Of a stretch of 64,000 nucleotides of DNA, positions 55,905 through 64,000 are shown piece after piece (position 1 is the stretch's first letter; the number at the start of each line of letters is the position of its first letter). The position numbers and the translations under genes were made by a program. Source of the DNA: Petasospora fabianii (Eukaryota > Ascomycota > Saccharomycetes > Phaffomycetales > Wickerhamomycetaceae); contig CP048716.1 of NCBI GenBank assembly GCA_022641835.1, forward strand, positions 434,001-498,000, written 5' to 3'. The notes under the pieces are model-generated. The model did no database searches, was not told where the DNA came from, and worked only from the letters and a program-made list of their open reading frames with translations.

Positions 55905-58253
55905 TCAATCTCTGATAACCTTGTCATAGTAAACCCAAATCTCACCGAGATAATCGTATAATACAATTTGTTTGTCATCATACTCCACGAGTGTGCCCAT
56001 ATAGAAGGGATCATCACTACCACCAATTCTATCGTAAGCGCAGTACAAGTAACCACCACAACCAAACATCACATCCCAACCCGAGGATGGTTCACCCAAG
56101 TCATTATTGATGACACGCTCCTGTGGAGGCGGTACTAAAACAGCCTCAATCTTCAATGGACCAACGTATGTCTCCTTTAACTTCTCAGCCGAGGCAAAGA
56201 TGTTCTTGTAGAGATCCATCTTGATATCATTCTCGGCCTCATTTTCCCTCTTACACGTGATGAAACCACTGTTCATCCACAATAACGTATGGTCATCCAA
56301 ACCGGACAAGTGTGCCGGATGAGTCGTACATAACATATGTGATCTCAACTTGGAACGACGCTCGTCAGTCTCATCACCAAGCAGCCTGTTGCTATTCGGA
56401 TTGAGCGAACCAACGGCACCAACACCGTATTTGTTCATGTAGTAGTCCTCGTCGCCTGCGATGGAGAACCCGAGCCAAAAGAGCTCTTTATCACCATGAA
56501 CACGCGTTGTAGTAGCGTGCCACATCTGAAGGATGTTGATGAAGAGCGTGGATCTGATGTGACGCTTCTTGTTGATGGCAACCATACCAGACTCTTGGAC
56601 GTGTTTGTACTTCTCACCGAAGAAACGGTTGTTGAGGGTGTGATTGGTCAGCTCTGGAATATCAAAGAAGGCAGAATCGAGACGTGTCGGAAGCAGCTTA
56701 TAGAAATATGTCATCTCTGGGCCCGTCATGCGGTCGTACAACATACGGTCTTTGAAGAAGAAGGCACCGAGATCTTTGTATACCGAGGATTCAAGAATGT
56801 ATTTTGTAATGTCGACGAATGGAACTGTGTCTGTGTCGATGACAACTGTGTCCTCAAAGGAGGCAAACAGCAAGGTCAAGAGCTTGTTACCGTAGGTGAT
56901 AAATCTCTTGTCATCGGGACTGACGGCATCAGAGATATCAACATACCAGATTTCTTGTGGTGGGAAGATTGTTTCAATATCCAAGTCTCTAACGTCCTGG
57001 AAGTACGTTTGGATGTATTTCTGGAAACTTGGGATTCTCTCCAAGTGCAAAGAGGTAGATCTCGAGACAAGCGTCAACGCCTTCTGAGACTCTTCACTCA
57101 AATCACCTCTGTGGATGATCTGAATTGGTAAAGTGTTGTTGATGGCTCTGAGAACCAGAATCAAACTGGATAACTCGCCAACGTGTTTGTCAGCTGCAGT
57201 AATGGCAATACCCTTACCATTGTACGCATTTTTCAGCTCTCTCATGAAGCACAAACCTGGCTGGGCAGTTGGTTCAGTGGTATATGTGACATTATCAATG
57301 TAGTTCTGTATCTTTGGTAACTCATGCAACTCCTCCGAGTTCCATCTCACGTATTTTGGGAGACGCATTGTGAGGAACTTAAACAGTCTCTTCTCGTGTT
57401 CCTGGCATGTCAACTTCTCGTCAAAGCTGTTTACACGGGCTTGCTGCTCACTGTTCATGGTCTCCTCGAGATAGCATTGCGAGAAAACTCTGAGATGTGT
57501 AGCCCAGTTCGACATGGCAGTCTCGGAGTTGTAGGACTCCTGTCTGGCCTTAGCATATGTGTTTTCCCACTGGTACTTCATATTCCGCTCCTCGACGAGC
57601 TTATTAATCGTTTCTTCATCGGTGATGCCCTCCTTTTCCAGCTCTTTCTTGAAATCGTTGAGTCTGTCCTCGAAGAACCTGTCCTTCGTGTCAAATATGT
57701 ATCCGTTGTAAGGGTATCCGCTTTCAAGGTCGTGGATCGTCCAATCTGGATCCGTCTGATAGAGCTTCTCGAAGTACATCTGACATCTCTGATCCATCGG
57801 CATCGCCACGAACTCCTCGGGCGTCTTCTCTTTCAATATCTCGGAGTACACCTTTGGTGTTGGGTACTTGTTGTTGATGAAGACGAACTTTGAAGCCTCT
57901 GGCACGACGGCGCTCTCTCCATCAAAGAAGTCGTGCAGAGCATCGTAACCACTGAATCCTTCGAGTGCCGTGGTGTTGACACCAAGCTGATTGATATGAG
58001 ACGTGGCAGCATCGATGTAACTACCCGGAAGCGAGGCGAAGAAGACCACAATAAGGCAACAAAGGGTCGTGAGCACGAGCAGACGTGGTTGAGCCCTGAG
58101 TAGCTTATAAAGGCGCAGATGGGACAGCTTCTGGTCCCACCGGGCCAGATGCAGACGGACTCTATTAGACAATGTCATCTGCTTTGGGGAGAATAAATAG
58201 TCTGGGTAATTTGACCAAGTGGGAGTCTGAGAAGGACAGTGTCTGATAACCAT
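55905..58253 (-). CDS. Alpha-1,3-mannosyltransferase, MNN1 family (GT71)
   Basis: 782 residues from the ATG at 58253; the open frame before it has no ATG. A type II membrane protein: a basic cytosolic tail of about 60 residues, one anchor near 63-82 (Leu-Leu-Val-Leu-Thr-Thr-Leu-Cys-Cys-Leu-Ile-Val-Val-Phe-Phe), then a lumenal catalytic part. The GT71 core shows Val-Val-Ile-Asp-Thr-Asp-Thr-Val-Pro-Phe, the DxD metal site for GDP-mannose, and Gly-Asp-Lys-Glu-Leu-Phe-Trp-Leu-Gly-Phe. These Golgi enzymes cap O- and N-linked mannans. Which paralog (MNN1 or an MNT) cannot be said. An MCB-like ACGCGT lies upstream at 58329-58334. Confidence 0.88.
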   Translation of the reverse strand: MVIRHCPSQTPTWSNYPDYLFSPKQMTLSNRVRLHLARWDQKLSHLRLYKLLRAQPRLLVLTTLCCLIVVFFASLPGSYIDAATSHINQLGVNTTALEGFSGYDALHDFFDGESAVVPEASKFVFINNKYPTPKVYSEILKEKTPEEFVAMPMDQRCQMYFEKLYQTDPDWTIHDLESGYPYNGYIFDTKDRFFEDRLNDFKKELEKEGITDEETINKLVEERNMKYQWENTYAKARQESYNSETAMSNWATHLRVFSQCYLEETMNSEQQARVNSFDEKLTCQEHEKRLFKFLTMRLPKYVRWNSEELHELPKIQNYIDNVTYTTEPTAQPGLCFMRELKNAYNGKGIAITAADKHVGELSSLILVLRAINNTLPIQIIHRGDLSEESQKALTLVSRSTSLHLERIPSFQKYIQTYFQDVRDLDIETIFPPQEIWYVDISDAVSPDDKRFITYGNKLLTLLFASFEDTVVIDTDTVPFVDITKYILESSVYKDLGAFFFKDRMLYDRMTGPEMTYFYKLLPTRLDSAFFDIPELTNHTLNNRFFGEKYKHVQESGMVAINKKRHIRSTLFINILQMWHATTTRVHGDKELFWLGFSIAGDEDYYMNKYGVGAVGSLNPNSNRLLGDETDERRSKLRSHMLCTTHPAHLSGLDDHTLLWMNSGFITCKRENEAENDIKMDLYKNIFASAEKLKETYVGPLKIEAVLVPPPQERVINNDLGEPSSGWDVMFGCGGYLYCAYDRIGGSDDPFYMGTLVEYDDKQIVLYDYLGEIWVYYDKVIRD

Positions 58254-58984
58254 TCTCAAGTCGATGAGGGAAATGGAGATAAACAAACGGGTCCATTTTT
58301 TTTTTCGGTAAGCGCACTCTCCTTGTCGACGCGTCTCTTAACAGAACTCTTGTTTCCTCTTAAGGGAACGGGAGAAAAGCCTCATTTCGTGCCGTTTGCA
58401 TTGCTATGGTGAAGTAGAGTGCAGATTATACCATGTGCTTAACATAGTGAGTGCCCTTTTCGATTTGTTATAAGCTCTTCAATCGATGGCTTTATCATCC
58501 GCATTCCCCCGGGGTCCACGCATAGACAATAGGAACCCCAGCCCTAGTACCTCAAATAGAGTATACGCAAAGCTACTTGCGTCGTGAAAATTACCTCAAT
58601 TATACCTGTCATTGAAAATAAGGAAACACTAAACACGCAAAAGAACAGCTTGAAAACAGCTGGACATTTACAACTGCGACGGGAACATAGAACCGAAAAT
58701 GGGGACAACAACAATAACAACAACAATAATAACAAATATAGCAAAGAACTAAAACAAAAGAGACTGAAAGTCAGGAAAACCAAACAAAATAGGACACACG
58801 GGTGAAATAAAGGAATGTAGTACCTGTGTATGAGAGAACTGAAAGTGAGCGCAGTGTAGATGTGTGTTCAATGTTATGTGATGGAGATAAGTATCAGCAG
58901 GGGTCATGAGAGGAGTAACAATCGTCAGAACGATGCAAATGTTTAAGTTAGGCATGCTTTACGACAGTTCAACTGCGAGCAGAA
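58254..58984. other. Intergenic region MNN1-like / CLN3-like
   Basis: 731 bases: the MNN1-like promoter (with ACGCGT at 58329-58334 and a T10 run near 58296) and the CLN3-like 3' flank. An AAC/AAT-rich patch at about 58706-58738 is low complexity. No supported gene. Confidence 0.6.
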
Positions 58985-60163
58985 TCACTCGGTAGGAGTC
59001 ATTGGAGGTGTTTGACCACCAGTTTTAAGGGCTGGTGCCTGTGGTTGCACGACACCTGACATGAAGCCAGTGGTGATCGATGTACCCACTGGAGAGCCTC
59101 TTCTGGAAGAAGGTGGTGTGGCAAGAGACTTCATTGGTGATGGAAGTGGGGTAGTGAATTGTGTAGACTTGAATGGGCCAGCCTGGTCAGCGTCAAGCTT
59201 GAGAAGGGCCTTGAGCATACGCTGGTAGAAAGTCTTGACACCTGGGAGAGATGTGTAGTAGTCCAAGTAGAAACCGGAGAGATTTGAGATAGTATCACAT
59301 AGCAGGAGCTGGTAGTATTGCAACTTGGACTGTGGCAATGTTTCTGGGATCTGGAGCTCAGATTGGAATTTTGCATTTGGGTAGAACTCAGACATGGTCT
59401 TGAAGATGACAGTGCTGAGCTCTGCTGGATGGAGTTCAATGAGTTTGTGCTCAAGCAAGGAGATCTCAGAAAGGAAGCGCTTAATGTTGATATACTCAAT
59501 CTTGTCATCGAAGAAGCCATGTTCGTTGTTCATCTCAAACTGAATTAAATTGCTCTCATAGAAATTGTTGAGCCAGTTACTTAATTGAGGCTCAGAGATA
59601 TCCCAGTTCAAAGTGTCGAGAATGTGACGCTCCATCTGGACAAACATACCTTCATCATAAGTTCCAGTACGGGAACCACCACTGCAGAAAGTGACGAGCT
59701 CACCAAGACGAGGGATTCTTGCCCTCGGTGTCGGTCCATGGAAACGACCACCCGGTGGCACGTTTGTGTTGTTGATAATGTGGTTGCATCCTCCATATGT
59801 CTTTGCGGAAAGCCACAAGCATGTTGCCAGAACAAGTTGGAGCTGTTCACGAAGCACGACTCTCTTGGAGCAGTATCTGTCAAAGAGACGAACAGCCTGG
59901 TAGTAGATGCCATAAGTGACTTTAGTCCTTATGGAGATCTTGAGTAGAAACTCGAGTAGTGTCTTACGAAGCTCTGGCTTCACCTCTGGTTGTTGTTTGA
60001 TTAAAGAGAGATCTGGTTTGTACTTTGATGCTGTGCGGTAGAGGGACACGGATAGTTCGTCGTTATATTCAGAGAGAGTCTTGGTGTGGGCCGTTAATTC
60101 GCTCGTAGAGAGCTCGAAAGGGTATGGCTTTTGTGTGGCAGTGACTTTGAGTCCGAGAGACAT
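58985..60163 (-). CDS. CLN3: G1 cyclin, Cln3 type
   Basis: 392 residues. Cln3 activates Cdc28 in early G1 and starts SBF/MBF transcription. The cyclin box lies at about residues 65-200, with Leu-Leu-Glu-Phe-Leu-Leu-Lys-Ile-Ser ... Leu-Phe-Asp-Arg-Tyr-Cys-Ser-Lys-Arg and Leu-Val-Leu-Ala-Thr-Cys-Leu-Trp-Leu-Ser-Ala-Lys. The insert Asn-His-Ile-Ile-Asn-Asn ... Gly-Gly-Arg-Phe and Pro-Arg-Ala-Arg-Ile-Pro-Arg-Leu is typical of Cln3 in non-Saccharomyces yeasts. The C-terminus has several Ser/Thr-Pro sites, a PEST-like phospho-degron, but is much shorter than in S. cerevisiae (580 residues). The long upstream region is described separately. Confidence 0.88.
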   Translation of the reverse strand: MSLGLKVTATQKPYPFELSTSELTAHTKTLSEYNDELSVSLYRTASKYKPDLSLIKQQPEVKPELRKTLLEFLLKISIRTKVTYGIYYQAVRLFDRYCSKRVVLREQLQLVLATCLWLSAKTYGGCNHIINNTNVPPGGRFHGPTPRARIPRLGELVTFCSGGSRTGTYDEGMFVQMERHILDTLNWDISEPQLSNWLNNFYESNLIQFEMNNEHGFFDDKIEYINIKRFLSEISLLEHKLIELHPAELSTVIFKTMSEFYPNAKFQSELQIPETLPQSKLQYYQLLLCDTISNLSGFYLDYYTSLPGVKTFYQRMLKALLKLDADQAGPFKSTQFTTPLPSPMKSLATPPSSRRGSPVGTSITTGFMSGVVQPQAPALKTGGQTPPMTPTE

Positions 60164-61060
60164 TGCTGAGTATGTGTGAAGTGGTGGAATGATGTTGTGT
60201 GATCGTCTATCGAAAATGTCTTAATGTGTTGATGTTTATGTTGAAATGGCTGCCGTTTCTAAATGACAATGCTAGCTGAAATGAATGTGTCGGTCGATCT
60301 GAGATGCCAAAAGGCGGTGAATGAATGAGTGAGTGAGTGAGCGGAGACGATGCGACCTGAAAGGAATGTGAAGGAGTGCAGCAGCGAGGGATGGATGTTG
60401 GTGTTGTGAATGTGGGAGCGAGCTAAATGCTGGACGAGGGAGAGAAACAAGACCAAAGAGGATGTTAGATCGTGTAGCAGGGGAGAACACGAGTCTATAT
60501 ATGGGGGAAAATGAAAATGAGAATGGAAAGGAATGGACACAACACCGCCTTGTTTGTTGTGGCACCCCTTCCAAGTTGCAAGTTGCAACGAACCTTCTGC
60601 TGTACTGTCTGAGGTTTGAGCCTGTGCTGCATGTTGCTATGGCACCGAGCGTCTGTTTGAAGCGTGAGCGCGTTGCCGCCCAGGGGGTGGTCCAGGGTCA
60701 GCAATTGGTGGCATGGGGACGCTTTTTACCCGCCTAAAGTTAGAATAGGTGATAACAGCAGCGAAATAAATGATCTAAACAGTTCAGGCTTAACCAGAAG
60801 CTTTGCTAGACTATAAAGAAGGTCATATTGTGTTTGTAAACAAGAGAGAACTGATGCAGCGCGACGCATTCCCCTGCACCCCGTGCGCCAACGGTTTTTT
60901 CATTTTTGGACATTGGCACTGGCTCCTTGAAGCAATATCCTACGCAAATCTTCAGGGCGGATGATCACCGGATCGAGAGATGTGTATATGCCAATGGGTT
61001 AAACCAGTGTGGTTCTGCTTCGAAGGTCAAATATGACCTCAAGAGACCGCCGACGGTGGA

Positions 61061-61303
61061 TTTTGGCGCTGTGCACTACGTTTCTCGCTATCTTGTTGCT
61101 TTGGAAGGGGCCCTTTCGCCATTCTGGCGCGTCCGAAAACGGAAATTGTACCTTCAAATTTGCGCAATTCTCTGCACTTGTGCGCCACTCTCCGCCTGAT
61201 CTGAGCGGTGCTTTACTTCATTTGGGGCGAATTGGCACAGATTGGCGCACATATTTGTGTTCAAGTCTGGCGCGTCACTATGTGTCGTATCTGCTAGACG
61301 CGT
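61061..61303. promoter_or_regulatory. E2F/MBF-like GC-box cluster
   Basis: Within 243 bases: TTTTGGCGC (61061-61069), TCTGGCGCGTC (61123-61133), TGCGCC (61181-61186), TTGGCGC (61242-61248), a second exact TCTGGCGCGTC (61266-61276) and ACGCGT (61298-61303). Such GGCGC sites resemble the E2F consensus TTTSGCGC and the MBF core. Function in G1 control of CLN3 or BBP1 is inferred. Confidence 0.45.
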
Positions 61304-62063
61304 ACACACTACACACTAGTTGTGCCTCCGCCAACTTTCCCGAAAAAGCCACCCCCACAAACACCTGATGCCCAGCTCTTTGTTAGTGTTACTTGGAGAG
61401 AGCGGCAGGGATGCGTTTGGCTTGTGTGTTTTAGTAGCTGTCGGTATTTGTTTAGCAATGATGATGTAGACAACTCGTGTTAATACCTTCGATGCCAGTT
61501 TATGAGACCATAGTTTGAATCATAACAGGCTCGAAGGTTGTGAGAGCGGTTTGCATTTATGAGGCTCACACCCGCTGGCGTCGGATCCAATAGGCGCAAG
61601 GATCTAAGACTAGGCATAGACACTCTAGGGAAGGGGTCTCCCGATCTGGAAGATGTCAACAGTATTCTAACTGGAACAGCTCTGACCTTGGGACGACATT
61701 GCTCCAACATAAACATTGAGAACGGCACGCCTGATTGATGTGCCACTCAGTTACGATGGGAACCCCGCTCACTGCTGCTGTCTACAACAAGTGATCGTAT
61801 GTGTCAGAAGAGAAGGGGCGCTGCATGGGGAATTTGCCAATCGCATCGCTACATCGTCTGAGGGAATGGTGAGAGGGCAGAGGAAGGAAAGAAGAGAGAA
61901 AGGAAAAAGAAAGGTTGTATTGTTCGCATTATAGAGAGATAAATCTATATATCATCTTTACCCCTTCTCTAGTTCTATTTCGGAGAGAGATATTGTCTTG
62001 TATTAAGAGAAGTCTCGACAACAAGTTCCGAGGGTATTTCTCCACAGTAGAAACTTTTCCGTG

Positions 62064-62075
62064 CACGTGCACGTG
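62064..62075. promoter_or_regulatory. Tandem CACGTG upstream of BBP1
   Basis: Two directly abutting CACGTG palindromes at 62064-62069 and 62070-62075, 273 bases before the BBP1 start. Cbf1-, Pho4- or bHLH-type factors could bind; both sites cannot be filled at once. Confidence 0.4.
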
Positions 62076-62347
62076 ACACTCACACTCATTGACGCGCCCT
62101 CGGAACTCCAGCGCGTGAGTTTATCCGGGCCACAATAAGGGGACGTAAACATTCCATCTTTAACGTCACTTAATCCTAGAGACGCATCCACGGGCGCCCT
62201 TTTCATTATCTCACATCAGTTGACAGCCATTCCTGTCACCAAGAAAAGAAACAATTCACCACAACACCGCGCACGGCCTCCATTCCGTCTGATAAAGGGG
62301 GGAAGGAAAAGAGAGCATCGCAGACACAGAGTATGTGGAGAAGCAAT

Positions 62348-64000
62348 ATGGACCAACCGCCGCCGACCCCAGGTCTGGCCAGATGGGCATGGAACTCTTT
62401 ATTCAATCGTCAGACACCCATGTCAAAGTATAATGCGATGAAAACACAGGACCAAAACCACCAACCGTCTCGAAAAGGTGCAGCATTGGACGAGGACACC
62501 CAAGACACTTTCCACTATAAGAGACAACAAAAACAACAGCCCAGAAATAGACCACGTTACATTTCTAAGGATGATACAGAGCTCAGCAGGAAGAACGTGT
62601 CATGGAGGGACCACAATTTCGACCATAAACTTCGATCACGGTCACCGAACTTGCTTGATCCAGAAGTGTCAACAACCAAACCACGCAGTCGTAGCAGAGA
62701 TCGTGATTTTTACCGAGACAAGGAGCTCATTGTTGACTTTGACCATGACGATTATACCCCACATTCACAACGTTCTTCACACAGTTTGCGTCGCTCACGC
62801 TCGGCTTCATACCTCGATGAATATGCCACAGCTCCACACACCCATCTCCCACAGGCATACCCGGGCCGTTTCCCAAGTCCCTACGTTGGTAAAGACGATA
62901 TCCTTTCCTCAGGCACGAAGAACCTCATGACGGCGGAGAAAAACACAGAGAGAAACAAACATCTTGCGATCGATTCCTCTTCTCCACCTATTCCACGGAC
63001 TGATTGGCGAAAGAAATTGGGTCTGACGGAATCTCCATTGGAACCAGAACAACGGACGATATCTGATCCCGTCAAGAGCTCATATCAACAGCATTACCGT
63101 CCAAGATCAACGATGAAGCAACCGAAAAGGTCAGCAGCACCATCTCTTTTTGATGATGTTCCACCACTGGCTGCTCCCGTATCAGCGATTCCGTCATCTG
63201 GATCGATGTTCAGAAGGAGTAAAGTTCTGGATGATTACTCACCTTCAATGGATCAGAATGAGATATTGAGACAATTAGATGAGAACGCTTTAGATTTGGA
63301 GAAGATTACTGCACACATATCTGCATTGAAAGATGAGAGAGCCTCTGAGGAGTCGTCGATGAGCTCCCACCGCGGTAAGGAGATGGAGGCCAAGTACAAG
63401 AAGGTCAGAGAGGAACTAATAATGGAGTTGAAGAACAGTAAGAAACTTTATGATTCGTATTACAGGTTTGTTGGCAAGTATAAAGAATTGAAGACCAAAT
63501 ATGAGCTCTCTATAAAGGCAAAAGAACCATCAAGTGAGGTCAGGGCCTTGGAGAAAGAGGTATTGTTATTGAGGGATGAGAACGCCATTTTGAGAGATCA
63601 GATCAAGGAGAAAGATGTTAAATTGCAAGAGGACGACTTCACCTTGAGTGATCTCAAGTCGACTTTACAAAGTTCTTCTAGCTTTGAGATCACTCTGAGA
63701 CGCAAGATCAAATACATGGAGGAGAAATTGGATAGAGAGCGTGAACAGCACAAGAAGTCCGAGTTTGATTTGAAAGAAAAGATTTATCTACTTGAGATGA
63801 AGGCCAAGGAAGATGAGGAACGTCTTCGTCAGGCCGAGCTCAAGATCAGGAATTTGGAAATTGAAAATAGTAAAGCTGACAAGTTTAGTCGCTTGGATCG
63901 ACTCAGTCCACTCAAGACCAACACTTACACTTCTAAATCCAGAGGGCCTCGTTCGAGACCAGTGAGTATGGGGTCGTTTAATCCGGGGAATACTTTTGAA
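62348..64000 (+). CDS. BBP1: Spindle-pole-body protein Bbp1, 3' end beyond window
   Basis: 551 codons are open from the ATG at 62348 to the right edge with no stop. Bbp1 pairs with Mps2 to anchor the spindle pole body in the nuclear envelope. Three parts match S. cerevisiae Bbp1: an N-terminal Trp/Phe motif (Ala-Arg-Trp-Ala-Trp-Asn-Ser-Leu-Phe) followed by Met-Ser-Lys-Tyr; a Gly-Arg-Phe-Pro-Ser-Pro segment near residue 177; and the coiled-coil start Arg-Glu-Glu-Leu-Ile-Met-Glu-Leu-Lys-Asn-Ser-Lys-Lys-Leu-Tyr near residue 355. Coiled coil runs on to about residue 520, then a basic Ser-rich end, so probably little is missing. The S. cerevisiae protein has 385 residues; the extra length lies in the disordered middle. 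Confidence 0.85.
   Translation, partial: MDQPPPTPGLARWAWNSLFNRQTPMSKYNAMKTQDQNHQPSRKGAALDEDTQDTFHYKRQQKQQPRNRPRYISKDDTELSRKNVSWRDHNFDHKLRSRSPNLLDPEVSTTKPRSRSRDRDFYRDKELIVDFDHDDYTPHSQRSSHSLRRSRSASYLDEYATAPHTHLPQAYPGRFPSPYVGKDDILSSGTKNLMTAEKNTERNKHLAIDSSSPPIPRTDWRKKLGLTESPLEPEQRTISDPVKSSYQQHYRPRSTMKQPKRSAAPSLFDDVPPLAAPVSAIPSSGSMFRRSKVLDDYSPSMDQNEILRQLDENALDLEKITAHISALKDERASEESSMSSHRGKEMEAKYKKVREELIMELKNSKKLYDSYYRFVGKYKELKTKYELSIKAKEPSSEVRALEKEVLLLRDENAILRDQIKEKDVKLQEDDFTLSDLKSTLQSSSSFEITLRRKIKYMEEKLDREREQHKKSEFDLKEKIYLLEMKAKEDEERLRQAELKIRNLEIENSKADKFSRLDRLSPLKTNTYTSKSRGPRSRPVSMGSFNPGNTFE

Larger units (their letters stand above)
60164..62347. other. 2.2-kb intergenic region CLN3-like / BBP1
   Basis: The longest gap in the window, between two divergent cell-cycle genes. 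Near the CLN3-like gene, about 465 bases have no ATG on its coding strand, with a TATATA motif near 60497. Further out are a forkhead-type site (60836-60843), a GC-rich cluster (61061-61303), tandem CACGTG (62064-62075) and a GTAAACA site (62145-62151). No gene or tRNA supported. Confidence 0.65.

Noticed and set aside
58254-58286. N-terminal extension of the MNN1-like protein
   Set aside because: The frame before 58253 has only a TTG; the ATG at 58253 gives a normal basic tail and anchor.

Overview
This is a chromosomal window from a budding yeast (Saccharomycotina). The genes are compact and mostly uninterrupted. Six of them carry introns, seven in all: 58-124 bases long, close to the 5' end, with a TACTAAC or CACTAAC branch site. 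Nearly every gene has a recognisable yeast counterpart. CTG appears to mean leucine (for example the CTG at 20194-20196 in the kinesin Glu-Leu-Tyr-Asn-Glu motif), which argues against the CUG-Ser clade. A lineage such as Phaffomycetales or Pichiales is possible, but I cannot fix the species. I see no tRNA, rRNA, transposon, LTR element, CRISPR array or viral fossil.

Layout. 1-2852: the 3' end of an NADH pyrophosphatase gene (NPY1), a small multi-span membrane protein, and two unrecognised helical proteins. 4103-10994: a bHLH transcription factor behind a long promoter with three CACGTG boxes, mitochondrial HSP60, and an SLK19/fungal-TACC coiled-coil protein. 11160-19499: SEC9, HTZ1 (histone H2A.Z, two introns), an OPA3-like gene, HRD1 and NPR2. 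19738-31704: a kinesin-5 (CIN8/KIP1 type), RRN11, IES4, a FUN19-like SWIRM protein and a very large MSB1-like protein with a pentapeptide tail. 32433-37656: ATP11, PHA2, HRT1 (RBX1), MED7 and a sorbitol/L-arabinitol dehydrogenase. 38993-49695: YAH1, OLE1, a GH63-type glycoside hydrolase, a Rua1-like zinc-finger protein and RAD14. 50132-64000: a MATE transporter, SEH1, RCY1, an MNN1-family mannosyltransferase, a CLN3-like G1 cyclin, and BBP1 running off the right edge.

The genes do not form one pathway; this is ordinary housekeeping content. Several neighbour pairs match pairs I recall from S. cerevisiae (HTZ1/HRD1, NPR2/CIN8, MSB1/IES4, ATP11/PHA2, HRT1/MED7). That supports the identifications and points to old microsynteny, with local inversions and inserted genes.

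I found no convincing new biological system. The best leads are regulatory: a GC-rich E2F/MBF-like cluster between CLN3 and BBP1, a triple forkhead-type site upstream of the kinesin-5 gene, and three CACGTG boxes in front of the bHLH gene. Lesser leads are a 31-residue Cys-rich ORF, a histidine-rich microsatellite insert in HRT1, and the repeat tail of the MSB1-like protein.
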